DNA from: CAYXXN01 sp964469055
GTDB lineage: Bacteria > Acidobacteriota > Thermoanaerobaculia > Multivoradales > JAHEKO01
Direction: 5' to 3'
Assembly: GCA_964469055.1 (NCBI GenBank)
Contig: CAYXXN010000040.1
Location: forward strand, 1-19,119
Length of the DNA: 19,119 bases
Within the stretch, counting starts at the first letter, position 1; each line of letters opens with the position of its first letter. The notes under the pieces were generated by a model. The model did not search any database. It had not been told where the DNA came from and saw only the letters and a program-made list of their open reading frames with translations. The translations under genes and the position numbers were made by a program. This document shows positions 12,585-19,119 of this stretch, piece after piece.

Positions 12585-12704
12585 CGGCGGAGTATATGCC
12601 TGCCTCCGAGCGCCCCCCGATCGTGGAAGTCTTCATTGACGCTCGCCGCGGCCCGTGATACCAACTCCATACACCAGTTCGCAGCACGCCGGAGGGAGAT
12701 CGTG
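12585..12704. promoter_or_regulatory. Divergent promoter region of the putative signalling locus
   Basis: Toward the peptide gene (plus), TTGACG (12636-12641), a 17-bp spacer and TACCAA (12659-12664) form a recognisable sigma70-type promoter with a TG extension before the -10. It gives a leader of about 34 nt carrying GGAGG at 12691-12695. Toward the REC-EAL gene (minus), TATACT (12596-12591) ends 6 nt before the GTG at 12584, so that mRNA is probably leaderless. The two transcription units share 120 bp and could be co-regulated. No convincing operator palindrome was seen. Confidence 0.55.
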
Positions 12705-12878
12705 ATGACGATCGTCGAGTTCCACACGCGTCTGGCTTCGACCGACGAAGGCTCAGGGCTCCTGTCGGGGCTCCGCAAGCTCAGCCGTATCGAGGATCCC
12801 AAGGCGCTCGTAGCGAGCCTGTCGGAGCTGCTGATGTGGATCCTCTGGCATATCGACGGGGACTCGCCGGCCTCCTAG
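12705..12878 (+). CDS. 57-residue orphan peptide, candidate prenylated pheromone precursor
   Basis: A short gene with an ATG start, a strong Shine-Dalgarno GGAGG (12691-12695) 9 nt upstream, and a consensus-like promoter. The product has no signal peptide and no family I recognise. The N-terminal two thirds are charged and helical (RLASTDEG, LSGLRKLSRIEDPKALVASL). The C-terminal part is SELLMWILWHIDGDSPAS, with Trp45 and Trp48, 12 and 9 residues from the end. Bacillus pre-ComX is about the same size, lacks a signal peptide, and is prenylated on a Trp near its C terminus by ComQ. The next gene here is an isoprenyl-synthase-like enzyme and the one after it a ComP-like kinase. The functional call is therefore inferred from context; the alternative is a small regulatory protein. 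Confidence 0.65.
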   Translation: MTIVEFHTRLASTDEGSGLLSGLRKLSRIEDPKALVASLSELLMWILWHIDGDSPAS

Positions 12879-12890
12879 GGATCGACGCCA

Positions 12891-12917
12891 CCTGGACCCG
12901 CTTCCGCTCGGGCCAGG
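12891..12917 (+). promoter_or_regulatory. Stem-loop between peptide and prenyltransferase genes
   Basis: CCTGG (12891-12895) pairs with CCAGG (12913-12917), and CCCG (12897-12900) with CGGG (12909-12912). One bulged A and an 8-nt loop complete the structure. No T-run follows, so it is not a strong terminator. It could act as partial attenuation or as a 3' stabilising hairpin, so that the peptide transcript exceeds that of the enzyme and kinase. Confidence 0.4.
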
Positions 12918-12957
12918 CGCGCCTGTAGGGTGACGCTCCACGCGCGGCACGCTCTGC

Positions 12958-13902
12958 ATGCCATTCGGGCGGATCCAGCAGCGACTCCGTGCCTTGCCGG
13001 AGATTGCCCGCTGGCCGGATCTCCTCGCTCTCGTCGAGGGAGCGGTTCACCAGGAGGGTCGCTCGGTCTGGGACTACCCGGTCCTGGCCTGCCGGGCCGT
13101 GGGCGGCAGCGAGGAAGCGGCCCTGCCCGCCTCCGCAGCCGTCTTCTGCGCCCTGGCCAGCATCCACCTGGTGGACGACCTCCTCGACGAGGATCCGCGC
13201 GGCGACTATCGCCGCCTGGGAGCCGGCAACACCGCCAACCTCGCCCTCGCGCTCCAGGCGGCCGGCCATCGCGTGCTGGAGGAGGCGGCGGTGCCCGTGA
13301 CCGCCCGCTCGGTCCTCCACGCCAAGCTCGCCCAGATGGCGCTCGCGACCGCCTACGGTCAGAGCCTCGACCTCCGCGAGCCGGCCGACGAGGCCGGATA
13401 CTGGCGGACCGTGGAGGCCAAGACCCCTCCCCTGTTCGCGGCGGCCCTGGCGATGGGAGCGCTGCTCGGCGGCGCCCCGGAGACGGCCGTCGCCGGGCTG
13501 GAACGCCTGGGGGCGCTCCTGGGGCGGTTGGTCCAGGTGAGTGACGACCTGTCGGATGCCATGGCGACTCCGGCGGCGGCCGACTGGCGCCGTCCGCGCG
13601 GCAACCTCGCCCTGCTCTATGCGCTGACGGCCGACCACCCGCAGCGCGAGGAGTTCCGCCGGCTGGCGGGCGCCGTAGCCGATCCGGTCGCCCTCGGCGC
13701 CAGTCAGAAGATCCTGCTGTCGAGCGGAGCCGTGAGCTTCTGCGCCTATCACCTCATCGAGCTGTCCCGGCAGGCACGGGAGACCCTGGCCGCCCTTGCG
13801 CTCCACGATCCCGAGCCGCTCGCTCGGCTCCTCGCCCTGCAGGCGAAGCCGGTCGCCGGGCTCCTGGCCGTGGTCGGAGTGGATCTTGCCGAGCTCGCCT
13901 AG
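12958..13902 (+). CDS. Isoprenyl-diphosphate-synthase-like enzyme, ComQ-like candidate
   Basis: A 314-residue all-helical trans-isoprenyl synthase fold. The first Asp-rich motif is DDLLDED (Asp73, Asp74, Asp77) and the second is DDLSD (Asp196, Asp197, Asp200). GQSLDL (134-139) and YWRTVEAKTPPLFAAALAMG are also family-typical. The N-terminal GGKRxRP motif, which binds IPP in chain-elongating synthases, is missing; that region reads SVWDYPVLACRAVGG. An enzyme that keeps allylic diphosphate binding but not IPP binding is expected if the acceptor is not IPP, as for ComQ, which prenylates a Trp of ComX. The gene lies 79 bp after the peptide gene and overlaps the kinase. The alternatives are an ordinary prenyl synthase or a terpene-like enzyme. 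No Shine-Dalgarno sequence is obvious before the ATG at 12958. Confidence 0.8.
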   Translation: MPFGRIQQRLRALPEIARWPDLLALVEGAVHQEGRSVWDYPVLACRAVGGSEEAALPASAAVFCALASIHLVDDLLDEDPRGDYRRLGAGNTANLALALQAAGHRVLEEAAVPVTARSVLHAKLAQMALATAYGQSLDLREPADEAGYWRTVEAKTPPLFAAALAMGALLGGAPETAVAGLERLGALLGRLVQVSDDLSDAMATPAAADWRRPRGNLALLYALTADHPQREEFRRLAGAVADPVALGASQKILLSSGAVSFCAYHLIELSRQARETLAALALHDPEPLARLLALQAKPVAGLLAVVGVDLAELA

Positions 13903-16741
13903 GAACGAGCCGCTGGACCGGCAGCCCAACGAGCGACGGCGGCTCGACCTGCTGTGGATCGCCGTCTCGCTCCTCGCCCTGCTGCCCTGTCTCACCTACC
14001 CCTATCGCTCGCTGGTGCCCCAGCTTCCCTTCGAACTGGGCCCCGACTGGCAGGTACTCGTCGTGACGCCGTGCGCGGCCGGGACGCCCTGCCTCGAGGT
14101 CGGCGATCGGGTGCTCGCCATCGACGAGGTCAGCTACGGGGACTACACCCGCGATCGCTTCGCCGAGCCCTTCCGGGGTCTGCAGGACCGAGGCCACGGC
14201 CAGCTCCGCGTCCTGCGCCGCGGCGAGCTCGTGACCGTCGCGGTCGAGGCGCTCCCGGTCCTCCCGAGCCTGCTCCGAGTCGAGGCGCTGATCGCGCTCG
14301 TTCCCTTCGTCTTCTGGCTGGCCGGCACGACCGCCATCATCTTCCTGCGGCCCCGGGACGAGCGCTGGATCGTGCTGGTCCTCTTCTTCTACGTGACGGC
14401 GATCTGGTTCGCCTCCGGTCTCGCCTCCTGGCGCCAGGCGAGCGCCTCGGTCGTCTTCCACCTCTTCATCTGGCTGTTCCTGCCGCTGGCGGTGCATCTG
14501 CACTTGATCCTGCCCAATGCCCTCCTCGGGCGGAGCCGCTGGGGCGTCTTGACGCCGCTCTACGTCGTCTCGTTGGCTCTCGCCCTGCTCGATCGGAATC
14601 AACGGTTGGGCGCCGCGCAGCAGCTCTTCGCTCTCTCCTTCATGGCCGGCGTGGTGCTGTCGGTGGGGCTCCTCGTCGCTCGATTGTTCCGGCCCGCGGC
14701 GCCGGCGCTCCGCGTTCCCACGCGGATCATGCTCTTCGGCGTGGCGTTCGGCTTCGGCCCGATGATTCTCTTCTTCCTGCTCCCCCTCTTGGCGCCGCAA
14801 CTCTTCCTCCGCAGTCCCCAGCTCGGCCCTTGGATGATCGGCATCTCGGTCCTCACCATCCCGATCCTGCCGCTCTCCTACCTGCGGGCGATCTTCCGGC
14901 ACCACCTCGGGGCCTTGGAGTTTCGGGCCAACCGGCTGCTCGGCGTGTACGGCGTCGTCGCGCTCTACATCACGTGCTACGTGGCGGCGCTCCTCGTCGG
15001 CGGCGCGCTCTGGGGCGGGACGGAGGGGCCGTGGCTCGCCGCGGGGCTGGCTCTCCTGTTGCTCTTCGTCGCGGTCGCTCCTGCCGTCCACGGCCGTTTC
15101 CAGAAGCGGATCGACCGACACGTCTTCGGGATCAGGCACTCGCCCGACGAGGTGATCCGGATGGTCGCCGCCGCGATTCCCACCGCGTTCAACCGGGACG
15201 TGCTGTCGAGGGAGATCGTGGAGGAGGTCTTGCCGACTCTGCTGATCCGCCAGTCGGCCCTCTACCTGTTCGGTCAGGACGGCACGGAGACGCTCTACGA
15301 GCAGGGCCTGCCCGAAGATCAGCCGGCGCCGAGCCAGCGGCAGCTCGGCGAGTGGCTGGAACGGGCAGGCCGCTACATTCCGCCCGATGCGCCGATCGCC
15401 GGCTGCCCGTGGCTCCGCCTGGTGGTCCCCCTCGGCATTCAGGCCAGGATCATTGGCGTCTGGCTCTTCGGCCGCCGCGATCCGGACGATTTCTACCCGC
15501 AGAGCGACCTCACCTTGCTGGCCACCGTGGCCCACCAGGTCGCCCCGGCGCTGGAGAACATCCGCCTCCACGAGCGCGCCCGACAGGAGATCGCGCAGCG
15601 ACGGGCCGTCGAGGAGGAGATCCGCGCCAGCGAGGAGCGCTATCGCAACCTTTTCGAGGCCACGCTGGAGGGTATCGCCGTCGTGCGCCACGGCGCGATC
15701 CTCGAGGTCAACCAGGCCCTGCTGGGGATCCTCGGCTACTCGGCGCCGGAACTGATCGGCCAGCCCCTGTCGAGCTTCGTCTCGACCGGCGCAGAAGAGC
15801 TCGGTGTCGATGCCACGGAGGGGATCGGCCTCCTGCGTGACGGCACGAGCGCGAACCTCGAAGTGGCCGCCAAGAAGTACGTGCTCCAGGGCGAGGACGT
15901 GACGGTGGTGGCCATCCGCGACATCGAACGCCGCAAGCGGGACGAAGAGGAGAACCGCCAACTCCAGCGCCAGCTCCTCCACTCCCAGAAGATGGAGGCC
16001 ATCGGGCGCTTGTCGACCGGGGTGGCCCACGACTTCAACAACTGTCTCCTGGCGATCTTCGGGTTCTCCGACGACCTTCTCGACCACTACCGTGACGACG
16101 ATTCGCTGGCGCGCGGCCTGGCGGGCATCCGGGAGGCGGGGGAGAAGGCGGCCAACCTGACCAAGAAGCTGCTCGCCTTCACCCGCCAGCAGCCGATGGA
16201 GGAGAGGGTGATGAGCTTGAACGCCGTGGTGGCGGGAATCGAGGAGATGGTGCACCGGATCCTCGGCGACGGCGTGGAGCTGGTCATCCGGGCGGCGCCC
16301 GATCTGCCCGCGGTGCGCATCGACCCCAGCCAGATCGAGCAGGTGATCCTGAACCTGGTGGTCAACGCTCGAGACGCCATGCCTGGAGGGGGACGGCTCA
16401 CCCTGGAGACCGACCTCGTGGAACTGCCCGGAGGGGCCACACCCCACCCGGATCTCGCGGCCGGCCCCTTCGTGCGGCTACGGGTCACCGACACCGGCCT
16501 CGGCATGGATGCCAGAACGCAAGCCCGGGTCTTCGAGCCCTTCTTCAGCACCAAGGAGCTGGACGAGGGAACCGGCCTGGGCCTCTCCACCGCCTACGGC
16601 ATCATCCAGCAGAGCGGCGGCCACATCACGGTCGCCAGCGCCCCCGGACAGGGGACGACCTTCACCATCTACCTGCCGGCCGCCCCGAGCGGCGCGGACA
16701 CCGTCGGGGCCGAAGCGAACCAGCCCAGCGCCGGGACCTGA
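13886..16741 (+). CDS. PDZ-10TM-GAF-PAS sensor histidine kinase, ComP-like
   Basis: A membrane sensor kinase of about 951 aa. TM1 (21-38) is followed by an extracytoplasmic PDZ domain (about 52-122, core LEVGDRVLAIDEVSYGDY), then about nine more TM segments between 132 and 402. A RFQKRIDRHVFG junction leads to GAF (about 418-560), a short coiled linker, PAS (about 585-690, SEERYRNLFEATLEG), HisKA with His715 (GVAHDFNN), and HATPase_c with N box NLVVNARDAM (about 822-831), DTGLGM, FEPFFSTK and GTGLGLSTAYG. PDZ plus a polytopic N terminus is the arrangement I associate with Bacillus ComP. The HisKA type differs from ComP's HisKA_3. I chose TTG at 13886 because GGAG lies 6 nt upstream; it overlaps the synthase by 17 nt. 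The start is uncertain. No receiver is attached, so it needs a separate regulator. Confidence 0.9.
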   Translation: MPSSPRNEPLDRQPNERRRLDLLWIAVSLLALLPCLTYPYRSLVPQLPFELGPDWQVLVVTPCAAGTPCLEVGDRVLAIDEVSYGDYTRDRFAEPFRGLQDRGHGQLRVLRRGELVTVAVEALPVLPSLLRVEALIALVPFVFWLAGTTAIIFLRPRDERWIVLVLFFYVTAIWFASGLASWRQASASVVFHLFIWLFLPLAVHLHLILPNALLGRSRWGVLTPLYVVSLALALLDRNQRLGAAQQLFALSFMAGVVLSVGLLVARLFRPAAPALRVPTRIMLFGVAFGFGPMILFFLLPLLAPQLFLRSPQLGPWMIGISVLTIPILPLSYLRAIFRHHLGALEFRANRLLGVYGVVALYITCYVAALLVGGALWGGTEGPWLAAGLALLLLFVAVAPAVHGRFQKRIDRHVFGIRHSPDEVIRMVAAAIPTAFNRDVLSREIVEEVLPTLLIRQSALYLFGQDGTETLYEQGLPEDQPAPSQRQLGEWLERAGRYIPPDAPIAGCPWLRLVVPLGIQARIIGVWLFGRRDPDDFYPQSDLTLLATVAHQVAPALENIRLHERARQEIAQRRAVEEEIRASEERYRNLFEATLEGIAVVRHGAILEVNQALLGILGYSAPELIGQPLSSFVSTGAEELGVDATEGIGLLRDGTSANLEVAAKKYVLQGEDVTVVAIRDIERRKRDEEENRQLQRQLLHSQKMEAIGRLSTGVAHDFNNCLLAIFGFSDDLLDHYRDDDSLARGLAGIREAGEKAANLTKKLLAFTRQQPMEERVMSLNAVVAGIEEMVHRILGDGVELVIRAAPDLPAVRIDPSQIEQVILNLVVNARDAMPGGGRLTLETDLVELPGGATPHPDLAAGPFVRLRVTDTGLGMDARTQARVFEPFFSTKELDEGTGLGLSTAYGIIQQSGGHITVASAPGQGTTFTIYLPAAPSGADTVGAEANQPSAGT

Positions 16742-16772
16742 GCCGCGGACGCCCTGCCGACCGCAAGAAAAC

Positions 16773-16794
16773 GGGGGCGCCTCGCGGCGCCCCC
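16773..16794 (-). terminator. Intrinsic terminator of the TonB receptor gene
   Basis: A perfect 9-bp stem, GGGGGCGCC (16773-16781) with GGCGCCCCC (16786-16794), has a TCGC tetraloop. In the minus direction the hairpin is followed by GTTTTCTTGC, a T-rich tail, so it terminates the receptor transcript. It also lies 32 bp after the kinase stop and may block convergent readthrough. Confidence 0.85.
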
Positions 16795-16822
16795 GGGGAC
16801 AGCGACGACTTCCGGTGCGACT

Positions 16823-19119
16823 CTAGAACCGGAACCGCACCCCCAACTGGTAGAGCTGCTGCTCGCCCTGGCCGGGGTCACCGGCGTAGGCGGAGGCCAC
16901 GCCGAAGCGGTCGGGCCGCGCCGGGTTCTCGTCGCTCAAGACGTTGAAGGCGTCGACGATGAACTCGACTCCGAAGTCATCGCCGAACTCGAACTCCTTC
17001 GACACCCTGAGGTCGAGCTGCGTGAAGTCGAAACCGCGTCCGTTGTTGACGTGCGGCACGCCGGGCCGCAGGTCGAGGTTGTAGCCGTCGCCGTTCAAGT
17101 CCGCGTTGGCGTGCTCGTCGTAGGGCAGAGCCGACCGGTAGCGGAGCATGCCGGAGAAAACCATGTCCCACGGGCCTCGGTAGATACCGCCCAGCGTGAT
17201 GCGGTGCTTGGCGTCGGTGTAGAGCGGACCGAAGCACCTGCTGTCCAGCGGGTCGAGCGGGTTGCAGGAGACGTCGCGTCGCGTCCGCGCACCGCCGACG
17301 TCCGACTGGTACTCGGCGCCGGTGATGCGGAACTCGTCGGCGCCGGCGAGCACGTTGCCCTCGGCCTCCGAGTAAGTGTAGAAGCCCTGCATCTCGAAGT
17401 CTTCCTGACGGATCCGACCACCGATGTTGACGCCTTGGTAGGTGGCGCGGCCGTTGCCCATCCACAGCCGGAAGAGGCTCCCCTGCCCGAACGGCGCGAA
17501 GCGTCGTTGACCGGTGACCGGGTCGATCGTGTTCGGCCGGAAGCGGTAGGGAATGTCGTGGTAGTCGATCGACACCGCCTCGAAGTTGAGGCCGAGCCAG
17601 TCGTTGACCTGCCAGGAAAGCCCGAGGGAACCCTGATCGGAGTACGGAGTCGCCAGGGTCGGCGAAGCCACCTCGTCCGGTCCGCCGAGATCCGGCACGA
17701 TCTGGTTCAGCGGCAGCGGATCGCCGGGCTGGTAGCCGGGAATGCCGTCCGCGTTCTCGTGCTGATAGATGAGCCCGTACTGCGACTGCACCGCGGCCGC
17801 CGGGAAGAGGATGGTGGCGTTGGTGTACGGGAAGTCGAAGTACGTCCCGTAGCCGCCGCGCAGCAGCATGCGGCCGTCACCCTTGAAGTCCCAGGTGAAG
17901 CCCAGCCGCGGCGCGACGTTGTCGTTGTCCTCGTCGAGCACGCCGTCGAAATCGAAGAAGTCGACGAGGTAGTCCTCGGTGTAGAGCCGCTGATCGTGGA
18001 GGACCTGATAAAGCGGGTTCGACCGCTGGTCGAGATCGAAGCCGGTCCACTGGTCGTAGCGCAGCCCGAGGTTGAGCGTCAGTCGATCGCTGACGTAGAA
18101 GTCGTCCTGGATGTAGAGGTTGAGCTGCTCGACCGGCGTCTGGTTGACGAAGAACCCGCCGTAGATCTGGATCAGCGTGATCTCCGATCCGAGCGCATCA
18201 CTCTCCGCGAAGAACTGGCCGGCCGTGCCGGTCGTGAAGTCGCCGCCCAGCGTCGGCTCGTCGATGTAGTTGACGCCGAACTTCCAGTCGTTGCGCCGGC
18301 CGCCGAGGTCGGTCGTCCAGGTGAAGTCGTCGCGGTACTGGCGCTTGCGCTGGTGGGTGCTCTGCGGCGTGTTCAGGTTCTGGCCGGTGTGGAAGCCCGA
18401 CGGGTAATAGATCAGCGGTTCCAACGAGTCCGCCGAAATCGTGTTGTCGAACGCGGTGTACTGATAGAGGAACTCGTTGAGCATCGTGCCCGAGATCTGG
18501 GAGGTCCAGCCGCCGAGCACCGACTCGTACTCGTTGGTGACCGTGCCGAGGCCGTCCGGCGCGGCCAGGGGGCTCGCCCCGTACTTATCGGCGTTCTTCT
18601 GGTAGCCGTAGCGCACCTGCAGGTAGTTCTCGGCGTTGATGTCGATGGTGCCCTTGGCGGTCACCAGCTCGTCCTCGAACGGCAAGCTGACGACGGCGCC
18701 GTCGAAGGTCGGGAACAGTCGACCCGTGAAGACGGTGTAGTCCGTCGTGCGGTCCGTCTTCGCGTAGGTGCCGAACCAGTGCGCCCGGTCCTTGACGAAG
18801 GGGCCGCCGATGGCGAAGCCGTACTGCTCGCGCTCGTAGGTGCCCTTGTCGATGCCCGCCAGGCGCTCGGTCTCCGTCTTCGAGTTGAGCGAGTCGTCGC
18901 GGAAGGAGCCCCAGACGCTGCCGTTGAGCTCGTTGCTGCCCGTCTTGGTGACGACGGAGAGCACACCGCCTGAGGAGCGGCCGAACTCGGCCTTGTACTG
19001 CATCGTCTGGATGTTGAACTCCTGGACCGCCTCCAGGTTGAAGTTCTGGAGCGCGCCGCCGATCGTGTCGTCGGTGTTGTCGCCGCCGTCGATGACGTAG
19101 TTGACGTTGCGGCCGATGC
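16823..19119 (-). CDS. TonB-dependent outer-membrane receptor, 5'-truncated
   Basis: An outer-membrane receptor of the Oar/CarboxypepD-reg-like type common in Acidobacteriota. The frame is open to the right edge, so the signal peptide, N-terminal regulatory-like domain and first half of the plug are missing. The visible plug end is NVNYVIDGGDNTDD, LEAVQEFNIQT, and QYKAEFGRSSGGVLSVVTKT. A long beta-barrel follows, with alternating strands such as LTLNLGLRYDQWTGFD, VAPRLGFTWDFKG, and MLLRGGYGTYFDFPY. It ends FRF with a C-terminal Phe, the barrel-assembly signal. A Met at 19003 is internal to the plug and is not the start. The ligand is unknown. A terminator lies 28 bp after the stop. Confidence 0.95.
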   Translation of the reverse strand, partial: IGRNVNYVIDGGDNTDDTIGGALQNFNLEAVQEFNIQTMQYKAEFGRSSGGVLSVVTKTGSNELNGSVWGSFRDDSLNSKTETERLAGIDKGTYEREQYGFAIGGPFVKDRAHWFGTYAKTDRTTDYTVFTGRLFPTFDGAVVSLPFEDELVTAKGTIDINAENYLQVRYGYQKNADKYGASPLAAPDGLGTVTNEYESVLGGWTSQISGTMLNEFLYQYTAFDNTISADSLEPLIYYPSGFHTGQNLNTPQSTHQRKRQYRDDFTWTTDLGGRRNDWKFGVNYIDEPTLGGDFTTGTAGQFFAESDALGSEITLIQIYGGFFVNQTPVEQLNLYIQDDFYVSDRLTLNLGLRYDQWTGFDLDQRSNPLYQVLHDQRLYTEDYLVDFFDFDGVLDEDNDNVAPRLGFTWDFKGDGRMLLRGGYGTYFDFPYTNATILFPAAAVQSQYGLIYQHENADGIPGYQPGDPLPLNQIVPDLGGPDEVASPTLATPYSDQGSLGLSWQVNDWLGLNFEAVSIDYHDIPYRFRPNTIDPVTGQRRFAPFGQGSLFRLWMGNGRATYQGVNIGGRIRQEDFEMQGFYTYSEAEGNVLAGADEFRITGAEYQSDVGGARTRRDVSCNPLDPLDSRCFGPLYTDAKHRITLGGIYRGPWDMVFSGMLRYRSALPYDEHANADLNGDGYNLDLRPGVPHVNNGRGFDFTQLDLRVSKEFEFGDDFGVEFIVDAFNVLSDENPARPDRFGVASAYAGDPGQGEQQLYQLGVRFRF

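Noticed and set aside
10758..12878. A 706-codon plus frame ending at the peptide stop
   Set aside because: Most of it overlaps the second LVIVD gene in another frame and the REC-EAL gene antisense. Only its last 58 codons, after a ribosome-binding site and promoter, are credible.
12958..13902. Ordinary farnesyl/geranylgeranyl diphosphate synthase for quinone or carotenoid synthesis
   Set aside because: No isoprenoid genes are nearby, the IPP-binding motif is missing, and the gene is locked between a Trp-rich peptide and a sensor kinase. It remains the main alternative, not excluded.
13754..16447. An 897-codon open frame antisense to the histidine kinase
   Set aside because: It is exactly antisense to a gene with complete kinase motifs, and its composition (runs of Arg, Asp, Gly, Glu) is typical of a high-GC shadow frame.
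17051..18973. A 640-codon plus-strand frame across the TonB receptor
   Set aside because: It is a shadow of the receptor. The product is Val/Glu/Arg-rich and low-complexity, with no domain.

Overview
The window looks like a scaffold from a high-GC, Gram-negative environmental bacterium. It has a 100-N gap flanked by a 55-bp duplicate, which suggests a draft or metagenome assembly. A TonB-dependent receptor with a carboxyl-terminal Phe shows an outer membrane. The receptor style (GDNTDD-type plug), the secreted choice-of-anchor-B/LVIVD proteins ending in an F.DGFESG..T.AW tag, and the base composition fit Acidobacteriota (Thermoanaerobaculia-like). That placement is inference; there is no rRNA or marker gene in the window.

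Left edge (1-2050): the 3' part of an IS110-family, IS1111-group insertion sequence, read on the plus strand, ends inside an integron attC site. Beyond it lie two small gene cassettes read on the minus strand, separated by a recognisable attC (1521-1585). No integrase is visible. The cassette segment looks less GC-rich than the rest and abuts a catabolic operon.

2131-5504 (minus): SDR dehydrogenase, RidA, enoyl-CoA hydratase and acyl-CoA dehydrogenase. The first three are coupled by 4-nt GTGA overlaps. This combination resembles the lower part of a 2-aminobenzoyl-CoA (anthranilate) pathway, but the CoA ligase and the hydroxylase/reductase are not in the window. A divergent UMF1/Atg22-type MFS transporter follows (5582-6871), then the assembly gap.

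6972-8450: a YefM/YoeB-type toxin-antitoxin pair with a well-formed promoter and operator and a damaged or chimeric toxin 3' end; a striking array of seven GGTNACC palindromes at exact 11-bp spacing; and a creatininase-family hydrolase.

8551-11379: two tandem paralogous secreted LVIVD/choice-of-anchor-B proteins.

11400-16741 is the most interesting segment. A 57-residue orphan peptide with two Trp near its C terminus (MWILWH) has a consensus-like promoter and a strong Shine-Dalgarno sequence. It is followed by an isoprenyl-diphosphate-synthase-like enzyme that keeps both DDxxD motifs but lacks the GGKRxRP motif that binds IPP. Next, overlapping it, is a 10-TM sensor histidine kinase with an extracytoplasmic PDZ domain, GAF and PAS. 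A REC-EAL c-di-GMP phosphodiesterase response regulator is divergently transcribed from the same intergenic region. Functionally this is the Bacillus ComQ-ComX-ComP(-ComA) prenyl-tryptophan pheromone system re-created in a Gram-negative bacterium, with c-di-GMP output in place of a DNA-binding regulator.

Right edge (16823-19119, minus): a TonB-dependent receptor, 5'-truncated, with a strong terminator at its 3' end. Across the window, four promoter-proximal genes have a TANNNT -10 box exactly 6 nt before the start codon, which implies common leaderless transcription.
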